Shown here piece after piece: positions 7,901 to 16,406 of a stretch of DNA of 64,000 nucleotides. Each line of letters begins with the position of its first letter. Within the stretch, counting starts at the first letter, position 1. The notes below the pieces were generated by a model. The model saw only the letters and a program-made list of their open reading frames with translations. It was not told the DNA's origin and searched no databases. The DNA lies in assembly GCF_000758665.1 (NCBI RefSeq), contig NZ_CP009285.1, positions 5,084,001 to 5,148,000 on the forward strand, given 5' to 3'. Origin of the DNA: Paenibacillus borealis (GTDB lineage: Bacteria > Bacillota > Bacilli > Paenibacillales > Paenibacillaceae). A program made the position numbers and the translations under genes.

Positions 7901-9895
7901 TCAATGGCTGACCAGATAGGAGGCATCCAAAATCAGCGCAACCCGCCCGTTCCCCAGAATCGTTGCGCCGGAGAGATGGTTCATCGTCCCCAGATACGCA
8001 CCCAGCGACTTGATCACCACCTCCTGATTCCCAATAATCTCATCGACGGCGAGAGCGGCGATCCGGTCTACAGACCGGACAATTACCAGCGGGATGGTCT
8101 TGGAGCTGCGCTCGGTCCGCGGGTAATGCAGCTTGTCTCTAAGCCATGAGAGCGGCACAATCCGCCCGTGGTTGATAATGGCCTGTTCACCTTGAACAAC
8201 CTGAATCTCATCCGGTGAGATTCGCACAATCTCCGCCACGTTGTACATGGGAAGGATCAGTACCCGGCCGGAAACATTCACCAGCAGCCCCTTAATGATG
8301 GCCAGTGTAAGCGGCAGGCGGATAATGAACACAGTGCCTTTGCCCGGCACCGTTTCAATATCAATGATGCCGTTAAGCCGTCCAATCTGGCTGCGCACGA
8401 TATCCATCCCCACGCCCCGGCCTGATACTTCGCTTACCTCGGCAGCCGTTGAGAAGCCTGGTTCAAAGATCAAGTGGATGGCTTCCTGATCCGTTAAGTA
8501 CCCGGCCTTTTCTTCGCTAATGATTCCTTTGCTGAGCGCAGAAGCTTTGATTCTGCCGGCATCTATCCCCTGCCCGTCGTCCTCCAGACGGATAACCACC
8601 TGATTCTCCTCGTGGTAAGAGGTTAGCGTGATCGTCCCCTTGGGAGATTTCCCCCGCTCTGCCCGGACCTCCGGACTTTCAATCCCGTGATCCGTGCTGT
8701 TACGGATCAGATGGATCAAGGGATCACTCAGCTCTTCGATAATCATCCGGTCGAGTTCGGTCTCGCCGCCCTGGATCACGAGCTCAATCTCCTTCCCCAG
8801 CTTTTGGGCGAGATCCCGGACCAGGCGCGGAAAACGGTTGAATAATTGATCTATCGGCAGCATCCGGGTCTTCATTACACCTTCCTGCAGCTCTTTGATT
8901 ATAGTGCCCATATGATCCGATACTCCGCCTATACCCGGCAATACCTTAGCCGGATCGTTCCGCTGCCCGGCTGCGCTCAGATCAGCCAGAGAAGTCTGCT
9001 CGATCAGCAGCTCGCCTACCAGATTCATCAGATGATCCAGGCGTTCCACGCTGACCCGTACCGTCGGCTGGGCGCTGCTCCCCCGTTGTTCCTTGTTCAG
9101 GGAAGACGGAGGCCCCGCCAGTAACGGTTCAACCGCCGCCGCTCCGCCAGTAACGCTTGAAGGACCGGGCACGAATGGAGTGATGACAATACTTTGGACA
9201 TCTGAATCACCTGCCAGCTGTTCGGTTACCTGCTGAATTTCTTTGCCGGCAGCTGCTACTACAGCAAACCGGCTGTAACGCGAGTCTTCATCTGCTCCCG
9301 CGGCCGCCGCTGCCGGCAGCGCGACAGCAATGATCTTTCCGCTTACGTCTTCAATACGCTGCAGCAGCATATAATGCCGCGCCGCCTTCATCTGGCATTC
9401 CTCTTTCAGCGTTACCGCAAGGGACAGCAGCGAATATCCGGCAGCCGCAGCTTCTTCGGCCTGAAGCATCTCCGCTGGACTTAAGACCGGCAGCCGGACC
9501 GGCTGCGGTTCAGCGGGCAGATTAATCAATGCTTTGATCTCCGCAACAACAGCGCTGCAGTCGTCGTACTCTCCGCCGCTGATATATTGCGTGCGCAGCA
9601 GCTTCATGGCGTCAAGCGCCCGGAAGAGCGTATCAATCAAAATTCCGGTAATCTCCGGTTTCTTCTCCCGGACCCATTCAAGGGCATATTCAACCTCATG
9701 CGTCAGATCGCTCATTTCACGGAAGCCCATGGTTGAGGCCGACCCTTTGATCGTATGGGCTGCACGGAATATTGTCTGGACCAGCTCAGGTGCCGGAGCT
9801 TGCTCCAAGGTGAGCAGAGATTGGTCGATCCGCTCCAACTGCTCATTCAGCTCTTCTATGAAAATATCGCGGTAGGCAGACAGTTCCATCATCAT
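7901..9895 (-). CDS. cheA: Chemotaxis histidine kinase CheA
   Basis: A 664-residue CheA. The domains in order are P1 (HPt) with phospho-acceptor His47 in 'FRAAHTIKGSASTMGF', a linker region around residues 130-270 rich in Ala and Pro in place of a well-defined P2, P3 dimerisation ('VSVERLDHLMNLVGELLIEQTSL'), P4 ATPase ('LIRNSTDHGIESPEVR' N-box, 'VSGRGVGMDIVRSQI' G-box) and P5 CheW-like ('LLVNVSGRVLILPMYNVAEIVRI'). It autophosphorylates on His47 in response to receptors and passes phosphate to CheY-type regulators. It is last in an operon after an MCP and cheW, separated from cheW by 15 bases. Confidence 0.95.
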   Translation of the reverse strand: MMMELSAYRDIFIEELNEQLERIDQSLLTLEQAPAPELVQTIFRAAHTIKGSASTMGFREMSDLTHEVEYALEWVREKKPEITGILIDTLFRALDAMKLLRTQYISGGEYDDCSAVVAEIKALINLPAEPQPVRLPVLSPAEMLQAEEAAAAGYSLLSLAVTLKEECQMKAARHYMLLQRIEDVSGKIIAVALPAAAAAGADEDSRYSRFAVVAAAGKEIQQVTEQLAGDSDVQSIVITPFVPGPSSVTGGAAAVEPLLAGPPSSLNKEQRGSSAQPTVRVSVERLDHLMNLVGELLIEQTSLADLSAAGQRNDPAKVLPGIGGVSDHMGTIIKELQEGVMKTRMLPIDQLFNRFPRLVRDLAQKLGKEIELVIQGGETELDRMIIEELSDPLIHLIRNSTDHGIESPEVRAERGKSPKGTITLTSYHEENQVVIRLEDDGQGIDAGRIKASALSKGIISEEKAGYLTDQEAIHLIFEPGFSTAAEVSEVSGRGVGMDIVRSQIGRLNGIIDIETVPGKGTVFIIRLPLTLAIIKGLLVNVSGRVLILPMYNVAEIVRISPDEIQVVQGEQAIINHGRIVPLSWLRDKLHYPRTERSSKTIPLVIVRSVDRIAALAVDEIIGNQEVVIKSLGAYLGTMNHLSGATILGNGRVALILDASYLVSH

Positions 9896-9910
9896 TACCA
9901 GTTCCCCTTC

Positions 9911-10336
9911 CTAACCGCCCAATATTTCCTCGAGCTTCAGAATGCCAATCAGCTGGTCATCCCGTTGACCAATTCCGTGGAAGACCGCTTCGCGGCTGCG
10001 GCTGTGTCCGCCTGCCGGAGGATGGATCTCGGCATACGTAGTCACTTTATTAACCTTGTCCACAATGAGACCCACGAATTCCTCCCGGTAGTTAACCACA
10101 ATAATTCTTGTATTCCGGGTGTACGGCTCATCAGCCATCCCCAGCAGATTGCGCAGGCTCATTACGCAGACTACTTTACCGCGCAGATTGACCACACCCT
10201 TCACTTCATTACGGGTGAACGGGATATCTGTAATGCTGAGCATTTTGATAATTTCATGAATTTCTTCGATACGGATTGCACAGGTTTCGGCTCCTACAGC
10301 AAGCTCGATATACTGTTCCTTCTGTAAGGTTGACAT
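9911..10336 (-). CDS. cheW: Chemotaxis coupling protein CheW
   Basis: A 141-residue protein made of a single CheW domain: 'EQYIELAVGAETCAIRIEEIHEIIKML', 'IPFTRNEVKGVVNLRGKVVCVMSLRNLLGM', 'RIIVVNYREEFVGLIVDKVNKVTTYAEI' and 'IGILKLEEIL'. The Asn-Leu-Arg-Gly turn is the most conserved mark of the family. It links chemoreceptor tips to the P5 domain of CheA at the membrane. It lies between the MCP gene and cheA with short gaps, so the three proteins probably form one dedicated signalling array. Confidence 0.94.
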   Translation of the reverse strand: MSTLQKEQYIELAVGAETCAIRIEEIHEIIKMLSITDIPFTRNEVKGVVNLRGKVVCVMSLRNLLGMADEPYTRNTRIIVVNYREEFVGLIVDKVNKVTTYAEIHPPAGGHSRSREAVFHGIGQRDDQLIGILKLEEILGG

Positions 10337-10359
10337 GGCTTCACCTTCAGTCTGTAGAA

Positions 10360-11949
10360 TTAATGAGTCTTGAACGCGGCTGCGGACTGGGCTAAATCCT
10401 CGGATAACAGGGCCAAAGCCTGGCAGGTAGCTGCCGTTTCCTCTGAAGCCGCTGCGGATTCCTCACTGGAGGCGGCAATGGATTGGACCGAGCTCATTAC
10501 TTCGGCCGCCTGCGCGGATTCCTCTTCACATGCGGCAGCAATCTCATTGACTTTGAGTGAAGAATTATTAACCATACTGATAATTTGTTCAAAAGCCTGG
10601 CTGGTCATCGAAGACTGTTCTACGCTTTCTGCTACAGCCCGGACACTTTGCTTCGTATTCTCCTGCATCGCCTTGATGATCTTCGTGATTTCCTTCGTAG
10701 CATCACTGCTGCGCTCTGCCAGCTTGCGGACCTCATCCGCCACCACCGCGAAGCCCCGGCCCTGCTCTCCGGCACGTGCAGCTTCAATCGCGGCATTCAA
10801 CGCCAGGAGATTGGTCTGCTCGGCTATATCATCAATCACTTCGATGATGTCTCCGATTTTGCTGGAGTCCTCTTCAAGCTGCTTCATCTGGTGATTAACG
10901 GTCTGCATTCCCTGCAGCGAAGTCTCAACCACATATCCGCCTTCCCGGGCCGTACGAACAGTCTCATTCGACAGCTCTGCTGCTTCCTCGGCACTGGAGG
11001 CTACGGAATCAATCGCCAGCGACAGCTCTTTGAACAGTTCAGTAATATTTGTTGCGGCCGCAGACTGGTTAGTGCTGGTACCGGCGATTTCCTGTGTGCT
11101 AGCCGAAATCTGCTCGGAAGACGCGGCAACACTCTGTGAATTCATGACGATCCCGTTGATCAGGTCCTTCAGGTTATGAACCATCCGGTTCAGGGCAGCA
11201 GCCAGCTGGCCTACTTCATCCTTGGTGGAAATATCGGATTGCTGAGTCAGATCACCGTTCGCCACCTCTGAGGCCAGGTGCAGCATCTGCAGAAGCGGTT
11301 TGGAGATGGATCTGGCGATCAGGTAACCGATGAGAATACTGATGATAACTGCAGCCGCGATAACTATAATGGTAAGCACCAGGGAGGAAGAATAAGCAGA
11401 CTGCGAGTGGCGGTTTGCTTCCTCGGCCAGCTGCACGTTAATTCCGATCAGCCCGTCCAGGTTGTCAAGCACTTTCTCACCCTGCACAGATAATTGTGTG
11501 GTCAGGAATGTATTAAATTCAGCCGGGTCATCCTGTTCCGCCAGAACGAGCGCTTCATCAAACAGCTTTTGATACATCTCATATTCCCTGTCAAAAGCGC
11601 TAAGCAGCTCCACCTCTTTGGCAGTTGTCGCCAGCGGCCGATAATTGTCCACCATCTCGGCAATATCCTGCCGGGAAGACGCAATCTTTTCCTGATAATC
11701 CGCAATTTTTGCTGCATCTGTTGTGTTACTCATATCCCGCGTATATACCCGGTTGACCTGATAACTGATTTCAGCAGCGGATAAGTCTCTCACTGAGATC
11801 AGGTTATTGTTGTACATTTCTTTCATATTCTGATTGCTGCTGCGAAGTGTGAATATCGAGTATGCTCCAAGGCCCGCCAGAATTAAAGAGACAACCATAA
11901 AAGCTGAGATAATTTTTGTTGCTGTTTTCAAGTTTCCGAACCATTTCAT
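10360..11949 (-). CDS. Methyl-accepting chemotaxis protein (4HB sensor)
   Basis: A 529-residue chemoreceptor. It starts with a membrane segment (about residues 8-30), then an extracytoplasmic helical domain of about 150 residues of four-helix-bundle MCP type, a second membrane segment, a HAMP domain ('[25 protein letters not shown]') and a long cytoplasmic hairpin. Its tip '[40 protein letters not shown]' is the CheA/CheW contact. ATG 11949 is favoured by a CAGGGGGAATT ribosome site, and an upstream in-frame ATG has none. The C-terminus ends in AAAFKTH with no CheR-docking pentapeptide. It is the first gene of the mcp-cheW-cheA operon. Confidence 0.93.
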   Translation of the reverse strand: MKWFGNLKTATKIISAFMVVSLILAGLGAYSIFTLRSSNQNMKEMYNNNLISVRDLSAAEISYQVNRVYTRDMSNTTDAAKIADYQEKIASSRQDIAEMVDNYRPLATTAKEVELLSAFDREYEMYQKLFDEALVLAEQDDPAEFNTFLTTQLSVQGEKVLDNLDGLIGINVQLAEEANRHSQSAYSSSLVLTIIVIAAAVIISILIGYLIARSISKPLLQMLHLASEVANGDLTQQSDISTKDEVGQLAAALNRMVHNLKDLINGIVMNSQSVAASSEQISASTQEIAGTSTNQSAAATNITELFKELSLAIDSVASSAEEAAELSNETVRTAREGGYVVETSLQGMQTVNHQMKQLEEDSSKIGDIIEVIDDIAEQTNLLALNAAIEAARAGEQGRGFAVVADEVRKLAERSSDATKEITKIIKAMQENTKQSVRAVAESVEQSSMTSQAFEQIISMVNNSSLKVNEIAAACEEESAQAAEVMSSVQSIAASSEESAAASEETAATCQALALLSEDLAQSAAAFKTH

Positions 11950-12041
11950 TTGAATTCCCCCTGAGGTTAACATCTTAGCGTCCTTCCCGTCGGTAAACCC
12001 TTCAGCACTCCCCCATCTGCCGATTGGACATCATTAGCTAT

Positions 12042-12068
12042 ATTTCGACATTTTTCGTTAAAACTTTA
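12042..12068 (-). promoter_or_regulatory. Probable SigD (flagellar sigma) promoter of the mcp-cheW-cheA operon
   Basis: On the minus strand TAAA (12068-12065), a 15-base spacer and GTCGAAAT (12049-12042) match the SigD consensus TAAA-N15-GCCGATAT in all of the -35 and six of eight -10 positions. It lies about 93 bases before the MCP start. This would place the operon in the motility regulon. Confidence 0.6.
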
Positions 12069-12261
12069 ATATAAATATTTTGCTTTAATTATTTTTTAAT
12101 TTATTTTCTGTAATGCGCTTTCACATTGTATATAGGTGACGGTTATCCAGCCAGCCGCACTAGCTATATTCAGCTTGACAGAACATCAAAAAAAGTTATA
12201 AATAAACATAATTAGCAAATGGTACAACCCTACATATACACAACGAAAAGAGGACTGCCCA

Positions 12262-13599
12262 TTGACAACAAAAGTACCTTTGGCTGAGAAAATGGTGTTC
12301 TCCGGCGGTTTGCTGGGCCAGAATATGCTGTACAGCTTCATGTCGATGTATATTCTGTTCTTCTACACGGATCTGCTGGGCATTCCGGCGACTACCGCCA
12401 GTGTCATTCTGGTAGTGGCGAGCATCTTCGATGCTTGTCTGGATCCGCTCATGGGCATGATTACCGACAAAACACGCTCCAGGTGGGGCAAATTCAGGCC
12501 TTATCTGCTGTTCGCCCCCTTCCTGATCGCACTGGCAACCATCGTCTGCTTCTGGGACTTCAGCGGTTCCTCTGCGATGACACTGGTGATCGCCACCGTA
12601 TCGTATCTGCTCTGGGGCATGCTGTATACGGTCTGTGATACGCCGCTTTGGGCCTTATCGTCCGTTATCTCCACTGATCCGGGTGAACGGACCTTGTTCG
12701 TCACTTTGGGCAAAATCGGCGGCACCCTCGGCGCGGTCGTGATTACAGTCGGCGGTATCCAGCTGCTGCTGGCCTTCGGCGGTGAGCGGAGTACGCAGGC
12801 TTACCTGTATTCTGCAATTATTATAGGAATTATTGCTGCGTTATCTATTTTCCTGACCGGAATCCTCACTAAGGAAAGGGTCGCCCCTTCTCCTGTGAAA
12901 GTCTCATTCCGTCAAAATCTGCAAACGGTTTATAAGAACAAACCGCTGCTCACCCTGCTTGCCTCGCTGCTGATTGTTAACCTGGTCAACGGCATCCGGC
13001 AGAGCATCCAGCTGTATTATGTGGTCTATGTCTGGGGGGATGCCGGTTACGCAACACAGGTCGGAATTAGTCTCGTTGTAGGCATGCTGCTGGGAATGAT
13101 GGCTACGCCTCCGCTTTTGCGCCGCTTTTCCAAGAAGAAGGTATTCATCCTGTCCTGTGTGCTGGGGAGCTTGTCCTGCATCCTGCCTTATTTTCTCGGT
13201 GACCACAATATTCTGACTACTCTGGTATTCTTCGCGGTCAGCTTCTTCTTCTCCGGCATGACTACCATTGTCAGCACGTCCATGCTGCTGGATACCATTG
13301 ATTATTCGGAGTGGAAGCTGGGCTTCCGGGGCGAGGGGATTGTATTCTCCACGAACACCTTTGTCACCAAATTCAGCGGAGCATTGTCACGGCTCATCAT
13401 CGGTGCAAGTCTGGGTCTGCTAAGCTATGCAGAGAATCAGGAATCGACTCCAAGACTTCAGAATGGACTCAGCTTCGTGATGTTTCTGCTGCCCGCGCTG
13501 TGTTTCCTGGCCGCAATTCTGCCGATTCTGTTCTACAATATCAATGACAAGCAGAGGCGGCAGATTCTCAGCGATCTGGAGCATACCCGGAGTCTTTAG
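12262..13599 (+). CDS. GPH-family sugar:cation symporter (MFS)
   Basis: A 445-residue transporter with 12 predicted membrane segments. The N-terminal signature 'SIFDACLDPLMGMITDKTRSRWGKFRPYLL' is diagnostic for the glycoside-pentoside-hexuronide (GPH) symporters related to MelB and XynP. The C-terminal half carries 'LLDTIDYSEWKLGFRGEGIVFS', also typical. It imports a glycoside or oligosaccharide with Na+ or H+. The start is TTG 12262, preceded by an AGAGGA site. The next gene, a PIG-L deacetylase, follows after 44 bases in the same direction, which hints at an N-acetylated sugar as substrate. Confidence 0.9.
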   Translation: MTTKVPLAEKMVFSGGLLGQNMLYSFMSMYILFFYTDLLGIPATTASVILVVASIFDACLDPLMGMITDKTRSRWGKFRPYLLFAPFLIALATIVCFWDFSGSSAMTLVIATVSYLLWGMLYTVCDTPLWALSSVISTDPGERTLFVTLGKIGGTLGAVVITVGGIQLLLAFGGERSTQAYLYSAIIIGIIAALSIFLTGILTKERVAPSPVKVSFRQNLQTVYKNKPLLTLLASLLIVNLVNGIRQSIQLYYVVYVWGDAGYATQVGISLVVGMLLGMMATPPLLRRFSKKKVFILSCVLGSLSCILPYFLGDHNILTTLVFFAVSFFFSGMTTIVSTSMLLDTIDYSEWKLGFRGEGIVFSTNTFVTKFSGALSRLIIGASLGLLSYAENQESTPRLQNGLSFVMFLLPALCFLAAILPILFYNINDKQRRQILSDLEHTRSL

Positions 13600-13643
13600 A
13601 CTGGACTGCCTAATTTATTTCATACTGAGGAGCGATTTTGAAC

Positions 13644-14399
13644 ATGGATATATCTACTATGGCGGCGCTGATGTCCCCGCCCGATCTTTCTGCCTGCCGC
13701 ACCCTATTATGCATTCAGCCCCATCCGGACGATAATGAAGTGGGCATCGGCGGGACAATCGCCTCTTTGGCGGAGCGGGGCTGCGAGATTCATTATTTGA
13801 CCGTGACGAACGGGGATCTTGGTGCGGTGGACGAGCATATGTCTTCTGCCGAGATTGCAGCCGTCCGCGCACGTGAGCTGGAAGCCGCAGGGCGGTCGCT
13901 GGGCGCCACGGTGTTCCATCAGCTGGCCCACGGCGACGGCACCCTGGAGCACATTCCGGCACTGGCAGAAGAGATTGCCGGGATCATCCGTACCGTGAAG
14001 CCGGATGTTATCCTCTGTCCTGATCCGTGGCTGACCTACGAGGCGCATTATGATCATATTGTTACCGGCAGAGCCGCAGCCCAGGCCTTCCTGTCGTCCG
14101 GACTTCCGCTGTATCCCAGAGGGACAAGCACCCGCCCCTGGCAGCCGAAGGCGATTGGTTTCTACTTCACCTCGGAGCCTAATACAGTAATTGACATCAC
14201 CGACCACTTCGAGCGGAAGTTCGCCGCCCTGGCCCTGCACAGCAGCCAATTCAGTGAGGAGACTCTGGCGATGTACCGGATCTATTTCCGTGAGAAAGGC
14301 CGCCAGCTCGCTGAAGGTAAGGGTTTCGAGCTTGGAGAAGGTCTGAAGGTGCTGTCCCCGCTGCATCTGCACTGCTTCGTGGATGCCCGGCTGATCTAA
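13644..14399 (+). CDS. PIG-L/LmbE family zinc-dependent deacetylase
   Basis: A 251-residue cytoplasmic enzyme of the PIG-L fold. The zinc-binding motif 'HPDD' is in 'CIQPHPDDNEVGIGG', followed by 'THLTVTNGDLG'-like 'YLTVTNGDLGA', 'RARELEAAGRSLG' and 'CPDPWLTYEAHYDH', whose His residues complete the metal site. Relatives remove acetyl groups from N-acetylglucosamine-type sugars, including the bacillithiol precursor (BshB). Start ATG 13644 is preceded by GAGGAG. A TTG six bases earlier is also possible. It is probably cotranscribed with the upstream GPH symporter. Confidence 0.88.
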   Translation: MDISTMAALMSPPDLSACRTLLCIQPHPDDNEVGIGGTIASLAERGCEIHYLTVTNGDLGAVDEHMSSAEIAAVRARELEAAGRSLGATVFHQLAHGDGTLEHIPALAEEIAGIIRTVKPDVILCPDPWLTYEAHYDHIVTGRAAAQAFLSSGLPLYPRGTSTRPWQPKAIGFYFTSEPNTVIDITDHFERKFAALALHSSQFSEETLAMYRIYFREKGRQLAEGKGFELGEGLKVLSPLHLHCFVDARLI

Positions 14400-14408
14400 A
14401 GTGTATTA

Positions 14409-14466
14409 ACGTAAAGAAGAGCAGCACTCCTCACCTTAACGGGAGATGTGCTGCTCTTCTTTACGT
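14409..14466. terminator. Bidirectional intrinsic terminator
   Basis: A perfect 19-bp inverted repeat (arms 14409-14427 and 14448-14466) containing AAAGAAGAGCAGCAC and its complement lies between the convergent deacetylase and esterase genes. Confidence 0.88.
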
Positions 14467-14499
14467 GGAATCTATGATCTTTACGCTTGTTCTAAGACC

Positions 14500-15312
14500 T
14501 CATTCCTTCTCCAGGGCGAATCTCAGCAGACGGCTGAGTGCCGCAGGCAGTACGCTGACATGGCTCTCACCGGCGAATTCGTTAAGACTCGTCTGCAAGC
14601 CATGCTCCGCCAGCGGGGCCAGCAGTCCGGGAAGCTTCGCAGCATCCTCGACCATATGCTCCAGCTCTTCGGCTCCGATCGTAATCATCAGCTTGCGCTG
14701 CAGGTTCATAGCCGGGTAAGCCGCTGCGAACTGCTCCAGTTCTGAATACAGGGCATAATCATTCCACCAGACAGACGGACTGCCAGCCGCATAATGAGTA
14801 ACAAGCTCCGGACGGTTGAACAGCGCATGGAGTACAAACAGGCCGCCGAGCGAGTGGCCGAACAGCGCCTGGCGCCGGGTGTCCACAGGAAAGAGGCCCG
14901 AGACCAGCGGCATAATCTCCTTCTGCAGCGTGTCGAGGAAGCTGTCGGCCCCTCCGCTCTCCGGCCACTGGCTGCCATCCGGCCGTTTCGGCAGCTGCTC
15001 CTCCTCAGCCGGCATGGTGAAATCATAGCAGCGGCGCTTCATGTCAAAGGGTTCTCCGGACGGATACCCTATGCCCACGACCACTACAGGATCGTAGCCA
15101 TGCGGCTTACGGGTCTGAAGCCGGGCTGATTCTGCCAGGGTATGGAATACGGCATGGCCGTCCAGAGCGTAGATGACCGGATACCCTTCCGGCGGGGCTT
15201 CTCCGGACGGATGCGAGATCAGAATCCGGTACTCCAGGCGGCGTGCTCCGGCATAAATCACATGCTCCTCACAGCCAAGATGCGGATAGCTCAGTTCTCT
15301 TGTTGTACTCAT
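14500..15312 (-). CDS. besA: BesA-like siderophore (trilactone) esterase
   Basis: A 270-residue alpha/beta hydrolase of the Fes/IroE/BesA esterase group. The nucleophile is Ser154 in 'LFGHSLGGLFVLHAL'. 'YPVIYALDGHAVFHTLAE' and 'VVVVGIGYPSGEPFDMKRRCYDFTMP' are hallmarks of this group. In Bacillus, BesA opens ferric bacillibactin in the cytoplasm to free iron. There is no signal peptide, which agrees with a cytoplasmic role. Its start overlaps the stop of the upstream siderophore-binding protein gene by four bases (ATGA), so the two are coupled. The exact siderophore is inferred, not proven. Confidence 0.8.
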   Translation of the reverse strand: MSTTRELSYPHLGCEEHVIYAGARRLEYRILISHPSGEAPPEGYPVIYALDGHAVFHTLAESARLQTRKPHGYDPVVVVGIGYPSGEPFDMKRRCYDFTMPAEEEQLPKRPDGSQWPESGGADSFLDTLQKEIMPLVSGLFPVDTRRQALFGHSLGGLFVLHALFNRPELVTHYAAGSPSVWWNDYALYSELEQFAAAYPAMNLQRKLMITIGAEELEHMVEDAAKLPGLLAPLAEHGLQTSLNEFAGESHVSVLPAALSRLLRFALEKE

Positions 15313-16364
15313 GGCACGATGATCTCCAGTACATCGTCAATGACATTGCTGTAGGCAACAATACCCCCGCCCAGCCAGTAACGGTCATCCACATCATAGA
15401 CCCTGCCGGCCTGGACGGCAGGGATGCTTTTCCAGAGTGCACTCTCAGTCAGTTCCTTATAGAAGGTCTCCCCGGTATTAGCTGTATCGTTAGCCAGGAA
15501 GATATAATCGGCATCAATCTGCGGCAATACTTCCAGCGACAAATCCACGCTGTTCTCGGCAGCAACAAGATCGCTCTTGGTAATTCCCAGCTCTTCAGCC
15601 AGTACAAACCCGCCGTAAACTCCGCCCATCAGGAACATGCCCCGTGAATTGAACCGGATAACAAGCGCCTTCTTGCCTTGGATATGCGGAGCCAGAGCTG
15701 TCTTGGCTTCCTCCACCTTCTTGCGGTAATCTGCAAGGCCTTTCGCCGCTTCCTCCTGCTTGCCGAGCAGCTCTCCAAGTTTAGTTACGGAGCTGTCCAG
15801 GTCACCTGCAGCCTGCTGGAAGACATAGGTCGGGGCAATCTTGGAGTACTGTTCGTAGACCCCATTCTCTGCATAGTAGGAGTTATGCAGCACTATGAAA
15901 TCCGGCTGCAGTGACATAACCACTTCTGGTGAAGGCAGCTGGCCATTGGTGAAATCAACCAATGGAACATCACCTAGCTGATCCTGCAGGTATCCTTGCC
16001 CCTGCCCTTTATTGGACCATTGACCGACCGGCTTGACACCGAGCACAACTAGAGAGTCTTCCATATATGGCGCAAATACTTTGGTTGGAGCAGCGTTCAG
16101 TGTAACCTCATGTCCCAATTCATCCTGAACAACCAGCGGATAGGCCTGTGCTGCCGGCGCTTCTGTAGCTTCCGGCTCCTCTTCGGGAGACGGTGATGGA
16201 GTTGCCGCCGCGGCGTTTACCTGAGCTGCTCCATTCCGGGCCCCATTGTCAGCCGCTGAATTGTTCCCGCAGCCTGCCAGCAGCATAATTACTAGCATTA
16301 GCGGTAACAATGCCGGGATTGCTAGCTTCTTTCTGTTTCTTGAACTTACCTTGTGCTCTTGCAT
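15309..16364 (-). CDS. Iron-siderophore ABC transporter substrate-binding lipoprotein
   Basis: A 351-residue protein of the Fe3+-siderophore binding family (Peripla_BP_2, FeuA/FhuD-like). The lipoprotein signal ends in 'LLAGC', followed by a Pro/Ala/Glu linker. The body starts 'YPLVVQDELGHEVTLNAAPTKVFAP' and ends 'WKSIPAVQAGRVYDVDDRYWLGGGIVAYSNVIDDVLEIIVP', both typical. It captures the siderophore outside the membrane. Start ATG 16364 is chosen over an earlier in-frame ATG because AGGGGGAGAG lies just before it. A Fur box sits immediately upstream. No permease or ATPase gene is adjacent, so it must use one encoded elsewhere. Confidence 0.9.
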   Translation of the reverse strand: MQEHKVSSRNRKKLAIPALLPLMLVIMLLAGCGNNSAADNGARNGAAQVNAAAATPSPSPEEEPEATEAPAAQAYPLVVQDELGHEVTLNAAPTKVFAPYMEDSLVVLGVKPVGQWSNKGQGQGYLQDQLGDVPLVDFTNGQLPSPEVVMSLQPDFIVLHNSYYAENGVYEQYSKIAPTYVFQQAAGDLDSSVTKLGELLGKQEEAAKGLADYRKKVEEAKTALAPHIQGKKALVIRFNSRGMFLMGGVYGGFVLAEELGITKSDLVAAENSVDLSLEVLPQIDADYIFLANDTANTGETFYKELTESALWKSIPAVQAGRVYDVDDRYWLGGGIVAYSNVIDDVLEIIVP

Positions 16365-16381
16365 GTGTTCTCTCCCCCTAG

Positions 16382-16396
16382 TGATAATCATTCTCA
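16382..16396. promoter_or_regulatory. Fur box before the siderophore-binding protein gene
   Basis: TGATAATCATTCTCA matches the 7-1-7 Fur operator TGATAATNATTATCA with one mismatch. It lies 18 bases upstream of ATG 16364, where bound Fur would block expression when iron is plentiful. Confidence 0.78.
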
Positions 16397-16406
16397 TTAC
16401 TAGGGA

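Noticed and set aside
7305..7904. Minus-strand frame of 199 codons across the small hypothetical gene and the terminator
   Set aside because: It runs through a strong bidirectional terminator and opposite a gene with a perfect AGGAGG site.
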